Source: Citrus sinensis
Lineage: Eukaryota; Streptophyta; Magnoliopsida; Sapindales; Rutaceae
Length of the DNA: 64,000 nucleotides
Direction: 5' to 3'
Assembly: GCF_022201045.2 (NCBI RefSeq)
Contig: NC_068559.1
Location: 22,575,501-22,639,500, forward strand
A program made the translations under genes and the position numbers. Positions 11,241 through 23,622 of the stretch are shown here, one piece after another. A model generated the notes under the pieces. It was not told the DNA's origin. It saw only the letters and a list, made by a program, of their open reading frames with translations, and ran no database searches. Numbering within the stretch: position 1 is the first letter of the stretch; each line of letters opens with the position of its first letter.

Positions 11241-11575
11241 CAGTGGCGGATCTAGAAAAATAATTTATCGGGGGCTAAATTAAATAATAGCAAAATGTAA
11301 AAATTAAAAATTGAATATATAAATTTTTTTATAATACATTTATAATTGTTCTCTACACGATTTCATATTCTGAAAACGTTGTGCAATAGACTCATTATCA
11401 ACACTATTAAATATATCTTTTTCTACATAAACAATCAAATTATCATTCATCCATTCATCTTCCATCCAATTCCGAAGTTCATTCTTCATAAATTTCATTG
11501 CTGAAAATGTTCTCTCTATTGTGGCTGTAGAAACTCGAAGAACGGAACTATTTGATAATTTCACAGGGATTATTT
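11241..11575 (-). mobile_element. hAT transposon remnant with transposase C-terminus
   Basis: The minus frame 11340-11564 encodes about 74 residues with RTFSAMKFMKNELRN followed by IVYVEKDIF. This is the C-terminal hAT dimerisation region of plant TTF-type zinc-finger transposases. CAGTGGCGGATCTAG at 11241, followed by a G-run, looks like the matching hAT terminal repeat, correctly placed just beyond the transposase C-terminus. The rest of the transposase and the other end were not found, so this is a dead fragment. Confidence 0.7.
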
Positions 11576-12250
11576 AAAAATTTATTATTTTTTCTTTTAA
11601 ACAAAACACTGCATCCACCCCTAAATTTAATGTGTAGTTAATGGATTAATTCATTTTTAACTGAAGACTAGATTAGAAAAATACAATAAATTTTTAGTTC
11701 ATTAAATATATGTTCGTTGAATTAGTATGTATACTCTATAAATTAATATATTTCGTATGGTCTCACATTATTGATCTATAAAGGTTTTACTATGCAATAT
11801 TAAGTGCACCTATCATCTGAGTATCCATAAAATAAAATCTTGCCACCTATGCACCCATGAGTACTTACTCATAATGTTTCAAAATTTGACCAAATGTGAG
11901 AGACGAAAACGTGGAAAACATGTAAAAATTGCACACGTGTCAAAGTTTTATCAAAAGAGATCTACCATGATAATACTATGTAAGACTTTCTCACTAGTTT
12001 AACCTAATTTAATTGATTTAAGAACTTGTACTTCTGCACAAACACAATTTCCTTATCCTAGGCAAAATCTGATTTCCATCAGTTTCCCACTAATTTAAAT
12101 TACATAATTAAAGATTCTCAATATCTCAAGCCGCTAGCAGAATTTTAGACTAATTGGACTTCCATAACAATTTCGGATAATAGATTCAAGATAAATACAC
12201 TCTAGATTTCGACACTCAATACAGAGTCATAATAGAGGAAAAGCAAATCA
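11576..12250. other. Upstream region of the first YSL gene
   Basis: This is non-coding, AT-rich sequence. A weak TATA-like GATAAATAC lies near 12190, about 60 bp before the YSL start codon. No other promoter element can be supported. Confidence 0.35.
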
Positions 12251-15029
12251 ATGGAGAATAAAAATAGTGGAGACAGAAACCCTAAAGCCGAAGAAGAAGG
12301 AGATGATCATGATGGTGAAAAGTTAGTGATGGAGGATGCCTTCAAGGACGTGGAGGTGCCTTCATGGAGGAAGCAAATCACTTTTAGGGCAATGGTTACG
12401 AGTCTTCTCTTGAGCATCGTCTTTAACTTCATTGTTTGCAAGCTTAACCTCACCACCGGCGTGATACCATCCCTCAACGTCGCCGCCGGGCTGTTGGGTT
12501 TCGCCATTGTCAAGGCCTGGACATCTTTGCTTGAAAAGTTTGGTGTCTTGAAGCAGCCTTTCACTCGCCAGGAGAACACCGTCATTCAAACCTGTGTTGT
12601 TGCTTCCTCGGGAATAGCTTTTAGCAGTATGTGCTCTCTAGACTTTATTTATATTAATCATTTTCTTAATGTTGTTTTATATATCATCATAAGAAAATAT
12701 AACTGTGGAGCAAAAATTAAATGGGATTTTACGACATCTAAACATATTTACAATCCAAGTCTTTACCTTTTAGTCGCTCGATTTCTAGTAATAATAAAAT
12801 AGTGCAAATAAATAAAGTATGAAACTCATTTTAAGGGGTTGTTTTTTTTAAAAAAAAGAAAAACAAATATGAATGATGTGTGTGTGTGTGTGTGTATTGT
12901 ACAAATTTTGTTAACGATGATGTGTTTGTTATTGTAAATCCAATAGGTGGTACTGCGAGTTATTTACTAGGAATGAGTACAAGGGTAGCTGCACTGGCAG
13001 ATAGTGGGAACACACCAGCCAATGTGAAGCAACTCTCCTTAGGCTGGATGTTTGGGTTTCTCTTTGCTGTGAGCTTTGTTGGCTTGTTCTCTATTGTGCC
13101 CTTAAGAAAGGTAATTGCAAATTTGAATCTTAGTTCATGTTTATAACAATTTGTTCTTTTCTTTTATATATAACTGGCTGTTATTTTATCATATTAAAAA
13201 TTTAATCGTATATCATATATACACACAGATGATGATCCTGAAGTACAAGCTGACCTACCCTAGTGGAACTGCCACTGCTTACCTAATCAACAGCTTTCAT
13301 ACACCCAAAGGAGCCAAGCTGGCTGTGTAAGTACCCTCATCATTGTACGATTACTGATGAGGCTAGTAGTCTGTGTATATATATATATATTAATGTGTTT
13401 CTTCCAATGGATATACAGGAAACAAGTTGCGGTGCTACTTAAAAGCTTCTGTGTTAGCTTTGCATGGGCCTTTTTCCAATGGTTTTTCGCCGTTGCCGAT
13501 GGTTGTGGATTCAGCAGCTTCCCAACATTTGGTCTTAAAGCATATAAACAGAAGTAAGATTCATCTTTATATATACATCCCTAACTATTGTTCTGGACTA
13601 ATTAAGTCTCTATATTCAAATTGATAATAACACGCTTATTTTGTTACAGGTTTTACTTTGATTTCTCGTCGACTTATGTTGGTGTTGGAATGATTTGCCC
13701 TTACATGGTCAACATATCTCTGATGATTGGAGCTATTTTGTCCTGGGGAATCATGTGGCCTTTAATAGAGAAAAACAAAGGTAGCTGGTATAGTGCTGAT
13801 CTTCCTGATAGTAGTCTCCATGGCCTTCAAGGATATAGGGTACTTCAATTTTTCGATTCTTCTTTCCTTTTCTAGTCGCAGGCATCTCCCTTGTTCTAGA
13901 ACATTATTACATTTTTTTTTCTGGTCAAATTTGACAGGTTTTTATAGCTATTGCTATGATGCTTGGTGATGGGTTCTACCATGTCATTTTGATGCTAATC
14001 AAAACCTTCGGCAGCCTTGCAAATGCATGGGGTGCCGAAGTTGCTGATCAAAACACTCAAATAACAAACTATGATGAGCTTCAAAGAAAAGAATATTTCC
14101 TCAAAGACCAGATACCAAATTGGGCAGCTCTCCTTGGCTACATCTTCCTTGCAGCCATTTCCATCGTCGTAGTACCCATCATATTCCATCAACTGAAATG
14201 GTACCACATACTTGTTGCCTACGTAATTGCTCCAGTCTTGGCCTTTTGCAATGCCTATGGCTGCGGTCTCACGGACTGGTCACTGGCCTCCAACTACGGC
14301 AAACTCGCCATCATCCTTTTCAGTGCTTGGGTGGGCCTAGACACCGGTGGAGTCATCGCCGGCCTTGCCTCTTGTGGGGTCATGATGAGCATCGTTGCCA
14401 CAGCATCTGATCTAATGCAAGATTTCAAAACAGGATACTTGACTCTCTCATCACCTCGGTCAATGTTTTTAAGCCAAGTTATTGGCACAGCCCTAGGTTG
14501 CTTCATAACCCCATTAGTCTTTTGGATCTTCTACAAGGCTTATCCTCTTGGTGACCCCGAGGGCTCATTCCCGGCACCCTACGGGCAATTGTACCGCGGC
14601 ATTGCATTACTTGGAGTTCAAGGTTTAGGCTCTCTCCCCAAGCATTGCGTTGAACTTGCTATCGGATTCTTTGTCGCCGCGATCGCCATCAACACCATTC
14701 AAGAGGCGTTACTGCGTAGGGAAACCAAGTACAAGATCTACAGATTTATACCAAGCCCTATGTGCATGGCCATTCCTTTTTACTTGGGTGGTTATTTTGC
14801 CATTGACATGTGCGTTGGGAGTTTGATTCTTTTCTTGTGGAGGATGAAGAACAGGACCTCGGCTGATAACTTCTCGCCGGCCGTGGCCTCGGGGTTAATC
14901 TGCGGTGACTCGTTGTGGGGGATTCCGGCAGCTGTGCTATCTCTTGCTGGGGTTAATGCTCCCATCTGCATGAAGTTTCTTTCAGCCTCTGCCAATAACA
15001 AGGTCGATGGATATTTGGTGGGTCGCTAA
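12251..15029 (+). CDS. YSL7: YSL7-like metal-nicotianamine/oligopeptide transporter, copy 1
   Basis: Six coding exons: 12251-12626, 12947-13110, 13229-13326, 13419-13553, 13650-13839 and 13938-15029. They give 684 aa, normal for the YSL branch of the OPT family. All introns are GT-AG and the frame closes exactly. The N-terminus is a hydrophilic acidic tail, then [11 protein letters not shown] before the first membrane segment. Family hallmarks include [37 protein letters not shown] and [15 protein letters not shown]. The rest is a polytopic membrane protein. YSL proteins are known to carry metal chelates of nicotianamine across membranes, and the YSL5/7/8 branch also takes up small peptides. 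The branch assignment is from remembered similarity. It faces an inverted paralogue ending at 16188. Intron 1 contains a short (TG)n run near 12880. Confidence 0.93.
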
Positions 15030-16187
15030 TTTTTTGGTCTTCCAGTGAAGCTTTGCTTTGCTTTTCATGTTATTTGATTCGTACATATGCAGTTTTTTCT
15101 TTTCTTTTCTTTTCTTTTTTCTTTTTAAAGTTTTTTTTTTTGGGGGGGGGTTATGAATTTGGTTTGGAGAAAGCTCTAGGTTTTTCATTTGTTAGAATAT
15201 CTAAAGCAATTTTTTAATTTTTTATGTTATAAAATAAAAATTTACTCTCTGTTACTTGCGCGGTTCCAGCAAGTTTAATAGCTTCATTATTACTACTGTT
15301 GTTTTGTACAGTACAAACATCCAAATATATTCATCCCATGGCGTGGATGAATATATAAATTTGTGAATTTTGATAATTTACTCGTATAAAAAATCATCGT
15401 ATGTACGTGATAAGCAATTTGTGAATATAAGCTATTACATATGATGAAATCAATACAAGATGCTTATTGAATTCTAAGAAATTAATCTTCATTTTGACCC
15501 AATATTCAAGAAATATTTGTATGTTCTTTCTCTAGATCAAACGGAGGAATTGAAGTCTTATTCGTATTATTATTGTGAATGGGATAAAGAAATTAAAGAG
15601 TAACAAAATAAAAAGAAAGAAAAAAATGACTATTCCCAGACACCTAGCAATAACGATTTTTTTTTTTGGGGGGGTTTTGAGCACTAATATAATTTTAAGA
15701 AATTAATAGCTTAATTGACAAAACGATAATAACTTTAGAGGCCGATACAACGAACTCCACATATCCCCACTCAAAATTGAAGTATCCCCTTAGAATATTA
15801 GCAACTTGACCACCCAAAATGATGCCATGTACGTATAAGCATAACGTACGAAGCAGCAAAAGCGAAATGAAAATATTAGCAAAGACTCCCTCTCATTCGG
15901 TAAGAAAAAGCATAGGAATATGCTACATTTCCCCATAGGAATTTACTATATACATATGTTACGGAAAAAAAAAAAAAAAAACTCTTATTATTAAATAAGA
16001 CTTAATTCAAACTTGAAAAGAAACATCTATTGTTGATACATTCACTTATATAATACAACTCTGAAACACCTTTCTAATTATTATTATTTTCTTTTTTTGA
16101 AATCTACAAAAGCATATGAAGAATAATATATATAGCAAAAAAATAAACTTAACCTAAAATTAAGCCAACTAATTAATTAAGTACACA
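15030..16187. other. Spacer between convergent YSL genes
   Basis: The 3' regions of the two tail-to-tail YSL genes meet here. It holds T-rich runs, including a CTTTT microsatellite near 15095-15125 and homopolymers at 15130 and 15660. An AATAAA-like stretch near 15230 could be the polyadenylation signal of the plus-strand gene. No gene was seen. Confidence 0.5.
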
Positions 16188-19100
16188 TCAAGATCCAGTT
16201 AAAAAGGCATCAACCTTGTTATTGGTAGCAGCAGAAAGGAACTTCATGCAAATAGGAGCATTAAGGTTGGCAAGTGAGAGTATAGCAGCCGGCACACTCC
16301 ACAAAGAGTCACCACAGATGAGGCCGGAAGCCACTGCCGGTGCAAAGTCAGCAGCCGACCTCTTGTCCTTCATCTCCCATACAAAAAGTATCAAGCTCCC
16401 AACACACATGTCAATGGCAAAATAACCCCCAAGATAAAATGGAATAGCCATGCACATAGGGCTTGGAATGAACCTGTAAATCTTGCACTTGGCATCCACA
16501 TGCTGCAACACTTCTCGGATGATGTTCAAAACAATGGCAGCAGCGAAAAAGGCAATGGCAAGCGTGAGGCAATGCTTTGGAAGGGAGCTAACACCTTCAA
16601 CTCCAAGAATGGCAATGCCGCGATAGAGAAGGCCATAGGGGGATGGATATGTACCCTCTGGATCCCCAATTGGGTACGCGTTGTAGAAGAACCAGAAGAC
16701 GAGTGGTGACAGGACAACTCCTAGGAACGTCCCGAAGACCTGGCTGAAGAACATAGACCGAGGAGACGACAGAGTGAGGTATCCTGTTTTGAAGTCTTGC
16801 ATGAGATCAGAAGCTGTGGAAACTGTGCTCATCATCACTCCACAAGAAGCAAGCCCCGCGATGATGCCTCCGTGTTCTAGGCCAACCCAAGAGCTGAAAA
16901 TGATGATCGCGAACTTGCCGTAGTTGGAGGCAAGTGACCAGTCAGTCAGGCCACATCCGTAGGCATTGCAGAAGGCCAAAATCGGGGCAAATGAGAAGGC
17001 CACGAGGATGTGGTACCATTTCAGTTGATGGAAGATGAAGGGTACGGCAATGATGGCTACAACAGCAAGGAGTATGTAGCCTGAAACAGCTACCCAATTG
17101 GGGATTTGATCTTTTAAGAAGAACTCAGTTCGTCTCTGATCATCAAAGTTTACTATTTGCGAGCTCTCATTGCCAACCTCGGAAGAAACAGTAGAATTTG
17201 CTTTCCGCCTTGAACTGTATTGCTGAACAAGACTACGAGAGGTGGTGACAATCATGTACACAACATGGTAAATACCATCACCAAGCATCATAGCAATAGC
17301 GATGAACACCTGTTGCATATGAAAAAAAAAATGAAATTTTGACAAATGATTAATAAGAAATTTACTAATTTAGTAACCTGTCTTGAAAGATTAGGATGAG
17401 CAAGTACCCTATATCCATTCATGCCATGAAGATTGCTATCGGATAGCTCTGCTTTATACCAAATACCTTTCTTTGTTTCGATGATAGGCCACATGATTCC
17501 CCATGACAGGACTGCTCCGATGAGCAAAGATATGTTAACCATGTAAGGGCAAATCATTCCAACACCAACATACGTAGATGAGAAATCGAAAAAGAACCTG
17601 TGAACAAAATTTGGTATCAGACAATCATGATTGATTTTAGAAAGCATTTGATTGATTTATAGACATGGAGATTGTAATTCATAGAGACAAGGGGCAGGGG
17701 GAAAGGAATATTACTTTTGTTTAAAGGCTTTGAGGCCAAATGTAGGGAAGCTACTGAATCCACAGCCGTCACCTGCGGTGTAAAACCACTGGAAAAATGC
17801 CCACACAAAGCTGAAGCCAAAACTTCTGAACAGCATAGCTACCTGTTTCCTGTAAGCAGTTGACTTAATTGATTAACATGTAAGAAAAACATAATATACG
17901 ATTAATAAAATTACTCGTGAGTTAATGCATATACTTGGCTAGCTGGGCTCCTTTCGGCGTGTGGAAACTATTGATAAGATAGGCAGTTGCAGTTCCGCTT
18001 GGGTATGTCAATTTGTACTTCAAAATCATCACCTAATAGAAAACAATTTCAACTAGTAATAACAAAAATAAGATGATCTTTTGATGCTCGTAAATTACTT
18101 ATTCACGTATGATCGAGATTTATTGCTTGTGTACCTTTCTCAGGGGCACAATGCTGAACAAGCCCAGGAAGCTGACAGCGAAGAGGAAAGCCATCATCCA
18201 GCCAATGGAGAGAGACTTAATATTTGCCGGGGTGTTTCCCCCATCTGCCTGGGAAGCTATCTTAGGACTCATTCCCAGCATGTAACTGGCAGTACCACCT
18301 ACGTGATTAACATCCCAAAAGTAATAATTAGAATGACAAAATATTAAATGATTTGCAGCTATTTTCACTCACTGTGCTGACAAAAACATAACACCATGTT
18401 TTGAAAAATCTGTTCGTATGAAATAGTTGCAATCAGAGCAGTAATATTAAGATTTCATAAGAGATCAAAATATAATATGTTTCATTACTTTAATAATAAG
18501 ACCAGACATCTAGATTAATTTTATAAGTCTCAGGTTCTTCTAACCAAATAGATGTGTTTTAAAATACGAAGTCCAAGAACATAAATGTCTCCAAATCCCA
18601 CCATATTTATTTATTTGTAGGGACAATTCAAATCAATTCATCTTACTTACAAAAACTCTATGCTTTACCCACCTATACACATAGATTTTTATGTGTTTAT
18701 GAATATCAGTTCCCTTCTATACACTTTTCTGTTTTTGGAAACAAATGATCTACAATCTAAGAAAAGGAACGTTAGATTTCTATACCTATTAAAATTATTT
18801 CAGAAAAAAATATAAGTTGATCGTTTCTATAACTCTGTTTCCAAATTTCATCCCAAAACTTAATATACTGCAAACTGTTTAATTATGAGTTACTCACACA
18901 TCAAACAATGTATTTGAAGCGAAAAAACAATAACAAAAGCTGAGAAAGAAACATACTGCTGAAAGCAATTCCAGAGGAAGCAACAATACAGGTCTGAATG
19001 ACAGTATTTTCCTGCCTCGTAAATGGTTGCTTCAACAAGCCAAACTTTTCAAGAAGAGTGGTCCAAGATTTGACAAGTGCAAATCCCAACAACCCGGCAG

Positions 19101-19380
19101 CAACATTCAGAGAAGGAATGACACCAGTTGTGAGATTAAGCTTGCACACAATAAAGTTAAAAATAACGCTCAGAACAGCACTTGTGGCCATTGCCCTGAA
19201 TGTTATTTGCTTGGTCCATGGAGGCACAGGCACGTTCTTGAAGGCTTCTTCAACCATAAGTTTATCTTGTTCTGCATCATGATCATGCCATTGCTGCTGC
19301 CTCTCTTCTTCTCCATGGTTGTTGTTATTGTTGTTGTAACTTCCTCCTCCTCTTCTCTCCATATTGCCTTGGCTTTGCAC
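16188..19380 (-). CDS. YSL7: YSL7-like metal-nicotianamine/oligopeptide transporter, copy 2
   Basis: Six coding exons on the minus strand: 19380-18957, 18298-18135, 18032-17935, 17849-17715, 17597-17408 and 17309-16188. They give 710 aa. Exons 2-5 are 164, 98, 135 and 190 nt, exactly as in the neighbouring YSL copy, with the same phases. Only exon 1 (longer, with an Asn/His/Gln-rich start) and exon 6 (30 nt longer, a Ser/Arg/Lys-rich loop near the exon start) differ in length. The same hallmarks are present, such as [13 protein letters not shown] and [15 protein letters not shown]. An ATG 18 nt downstream (MERRGGG) is an alternative start. It is convergent with copy 1, so the pair arose by inverted duplication. 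A (TA)n run lies about 140 bp upstream of the start. Confidence 0.93.
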
Positions 19381-21160
19381 TCAAAGAAGATTTGATCAGA
19401 TTCTTGGGGTTTGGTTTAATGTTATTGTGAAAATGAAAGGAGGAGAGGCTTTTGTGTAACTGTAAATAACAAAGGTGGCATGAATTAAAACAGTGCTCGT
19501 TGTTTTACCATGTGTGAATATATATATATATATATATATGAGATTTTCGATCACCTAATTATGGAATTAATATAAATGGTTTTGATAGGTTGGATACACA
19601 TTTGAGCGCAGAACAAGCCGAATCTGCTTCGAAATATTGGTAAGAATGAAACACTTCAATTAGAATGGGATTATTAGATGATTTTTTATACAACAAAATA
19701 GATACTTCATCTAGTAAATGAAATTAATTTCTTCATAACAAATGAGATATTCAACCATGGCGTGCCCATATCCTTCTGTCGGATTCGAGGCGAGTATGAC
19801 AGTTGTCTTTCGTAAACATTATTTGATGTAGTTTTGTTATGTATTCTATGTTTGATTTCATATTTGATTATGTATTATGTTCGAAGTTGAGTTATGTCAT
19901 ATAATTATATATAAGCACTACTTTATTTTTTGTATATTAATCATATTCACTCACTAAGGTACAAACACACTATTTTTCTATTTATCCATTTTTCTTAATT
20001 TATGAATAGTTGAGTTTGGTCTACGATACACGTTACTGCATGTTTTGCATTTTAAGTGCATCTATGTTTATTTGAGCAGTATGTATGCACAGTGAGATGT
20101 GAAGTATGTATGTTTTCAATATATTTTTTGGATGGGACACATGACCTAGTTATAAATTTATAGTGGAAATTCGAGGCCAACGTATTATATATTCATGAAT
20201 TAAATTATGCTACGTGCTTTAGATATGAACATAATACAGTGATTATCTCACAAGTGGCCTCGAATCCAAGAGAGGGATCCATAGGTCATACAATTTAGTA
20301 TTCGAAATAGGATAATATTTTTCATTGTTAATACAAAGAAAAATATTATGAAAAGGAATATTGGATAAGTATTTTTATTTGTATTAGTCTTGCTTTATTA
20401 AATTCTTACTATGTGTACCTTTCAGTCAATTAAAAAATGTTACAACAAATTTATCGAGAATTTAGGCGAAAAGGTTGCAATGTACCGACTTTATTAAGAA
20501 ATTTGAGTAATGATATGTTTTAGGGAGATGAAACATCCAATGCTCTTTTAGTCACGGCTTAGGATAATTAACTTGAAATTTTGAGCCACAATTAACATGT
20601 ACGCTGTATTTTGCAATTCCTCGGTTTGTGACAATAATGGAAAACTCTTGAGAATTTTGGGATTGGAGTCGAGCAAAGCAATCACATTACGGTATTTGCA
20701 AAGCATTTTCCTTAAATAGCTGTTGAAATTTAATGCTTCAAGCTGGCCCTTAGCTGTCACGACAACCTGCATTTGCACTGTCATTACAATTTATGGAAAT
20801 GAAAGTAATTAATGGTTACAAATCAATTGGCTATTGAAAGTGTGGCTTGAAAATTGACTTGACTATGAAATTCTCGAACAAATCGTATTCTAAATATAGG
20901 TCTTTTTCCTTTTTCTGATTAATGGCTTCCCAATGAAACCAATCTGCTCTTACGAGTACCAAAGCGTTAATTTCTTGCAATTAAAATTGATGTTAATGAT
21001 AGGACTTTCCTATTAACATAAAAAAAAAAAAAAATCAATTATATATGACATGCGTGTCTACCAAGCATAGTTCATAAATCTATAAATACTGTACTAATAA
21101 AGCTGAAAACTACTCTCATCCCATATCAAGCTGATTTTTCACTTATAAAGAAGTGAAAGT
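19381..21160. other. Intergenic region upstream of YSL copy 2
   Basis: A (TA)n microsatellite lies at about 19518-19540. The rest is AT-rich without a recognisable gene. A 78-codon minus ORF at 20548-20784 resembles nothing I know and lacks supporting signals. Confidence 0.45.
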
Positions 21161-21800
21161 AATTGTGTTTGTTTTTTATCTGAACCTGAATAAATCTGAA
21201 TTTAATTAAAATCCGAAGAGATCTGAATGAAAATATTTAAATGACATATTTTTTTTTTCAACATCTGAACAGAAAAATTTTAAAATTAATAGTTTCACAT
21301 AAATATTCTTTCAAGTGATGCATATATTTATTCTTCACATTTAGAAATTTAAAAAGCTGATTGATTTCATAGCATTAAAAAACAATATTATCATTGTTTC
21401 TTAATTTAATTATAAAATAAAATATGTAATTATAACATCAACTTTCATTATAGAACCAACATTGTGGTCTTACTTTTCGTTCGTCACAATAGATGACTAT
21501 ATGATTTGTTCAATATCTTGGTTTAGTTAATGTTACCATATGAATAAAAATTTAAAGCAATTAAAAAAAATAAATTCGAGGATAATACAAAAATATTAGA
21601 TAATACATAATATATGAAATGCATGACTTGTTAAGAATGTTTATGAGATTTGAAATTAAAATTTTCCACCTAAATATCAAACTTTAGATAAGTGATTTTT
21701 TTCAATTCAGGTAAAAGTATCTGACAATAAGAGATATGTTAAAAATACAAGCAGTACAAAACAAATAAATATCTCAAAAAATTAAATTCAGACAAAAGAA
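21160..21800. repeat. Possible diverged relative of the MITE at 58138
   Basis: GTGTTTGTTTTTTATCTGAA near 21165, followed by repeated TCTGAAT-type words, resembles the left part of the 58138-58757 element. The right end is not clear. The relation was judged by eye only. Confidence 0.35.
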
Positions 21801-21988
21801 CGATCGACACCTAAGCCTTCACCAACATTTTTTTTGACACGAACTTTAATATCATATCTTCTGCACGTCTCCTGAGTTCAGGGCCATTACAGCCTATTCA
21901 TTCAGTTAGCTGGACCCAATGCACACCTATAACATTACCACAAAGCAAAATTTTATAGATCTTACACATATACTCACTTGTGGGAGCT

Positions 21989-22262
21989 GGATTCTTAAAT
22001 CACACTCTGCCCCACGTTACTCTTGAACATTCTCGAAAATGCTTTTGAGACTTATTGCTAGGATTAAGATCATGTGGTTGGGATGAAGAAAAGATAAAAA
22101 TGTACAAATTAATATTCACAATTAATTCTTAAATCACACCCTGCCACACGTTACGACACTCTTGAACATTCTCAAAAATGCTTTTGAGACTTATTGTTAG
22201 GATTAAGGTCATGTGGTTGGGATGAAGAAAAGATAACAATGTACTAATTAATATTCACACTT
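21989..22262. repeat. Tandem duplication, ~135-bp unit, two copies
   Basis: The sequence from ATTCTTAAATCACAC to ATTAATATTCACA occurs twice in a row, about 21989-22121 and 22123-22262. The copies are highly similar; the second has a short insertion (ACGAC) and scattered substitutions. No coding content was seen. Confidence 0.85.
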
Positions 22263-23622
22263 ACAAATCTATTAGGACTTTCTACAGACTGTTCTGTTGC
22301 GGCGTAGTCCGAATTTATAGGATAAAATGAGTCAGATCTACTTCCAAATAATTAGGGCGGAAGGAAAAAGCCTTTTCTACCCTCAATGCACAGTAGATTT
22401 GGATCCTTATTCTGAGATCCAAACCCAACAAGTCGATTCATTCAACATTTCTAATAAAAATATCTATTTGCTCTTTAAATTAAAAAATAAAACTACATGA
22501 AACATTACAAACAATGTGCCCAACTCATGGACATAATATCTCATCCACTTATGAATAACCAAAAAAAAATGAAAATATTTTTGAAAAGTAAGAGATCTCT
22601 GCATATTTTTACTTCTGAATAATATTCATCTAATGTTACAACACTATCTACAATTCCAATATGGGATACAACAAGCACTAATGATCCTATACCAAAAGTT
22701 GATGCTAACCCTCATATGAAGTACAGCGATCCTAATTTAGAAAAATCTTTTCTATTTTCAACTTAAAATGCAGCAAAATTGGCAGAATAAAATTAGCCAA
22801 ACCTGTCCCAGCCATCTAAAATCTGCAAAAACAATTGCCCAGAACTTCCACCCGTGAGATGGCATCTGATACCTGATTCATAAGAGTGTGAAATTAATTT
22901 ATCTGAACCACATTGTCAATATGAGATGAGCAATTCCCTCACAGCTGCATAGCTGTGAATAATCACATGAAACAAACATTTTTATATCTAGTTTCATTTT
23001 GTTAATAGCCATTCAGCATTTTTGTAGCTCATGTCCATGGAAAAAGAACATACAAATGCAAAAGTGCAATGTTAAAATGATTAATGCAAAAAAGAACCAT
23101 AATTTCCAAAGCCTGCCAATGAATGAAAATTTCTAACCACATAAAGAAATTGATAGCATATGCCCCAATAAGAAGTTTCCATCAGGAAAGTGTGAATGGT
23201 GTCCTGAACTACTTGCAAACAATAAACTTTATCAACACAACTTAAAATAAGAAAATAACATTCTAAGAATAAAATAATATTTTTTTGGCTAGCAGCTATA
23301 CTGGAATTGAGAAACTGAATATGAAAGCATTTGCAGGTGCACGCACAAAGAATATATAAAGGAACAATAATCTGTTATATAGAGCTACCATGCTAAGCGC
23401 TTGCGATATTTATTCTGTCCCAAAACCTTCCTACTCCAAAAATTCAATCTGCATTCATAATACAGACACAAGAGATAATTGCGAACAAATACATAGTTAA
23501 AAACACATAATTCGCCAATTCATAAAGATCACCATATCATCAAGCAAACATCAATCATGGATGAATTTCGTGAGTTATACCGCAAATGTTACAAATTCTA
23601 GGAGGTCAACGTACCTCTACCT
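22263..23622. other. Region downstream of the COQ2 gene; no gene seen
   Basis: This is AT-rich non-coding sequence 3' of the minus-strand prenyltransferase gene. It may contain its 3' UTR, but no signal is strong enough to place the end. Confidence 0.4.

Noticed and set aside
16216..16709. Plus-strand ORFs antisense to YSL copy 2
   Set aside because: They are mirror frames of a strongly supported coding exon.
18998..19395. Plus-strand ORFs of 94 and 122 codons
   Set aside because: Antisense to exon 1 of YSL copy 2; no independent support.
20548..20784. 78-codon minus ORF that begins with ATG
   Set aside because: No recognisable motif, no flanking splice or promoter signals and no partner exons; treated as chance.
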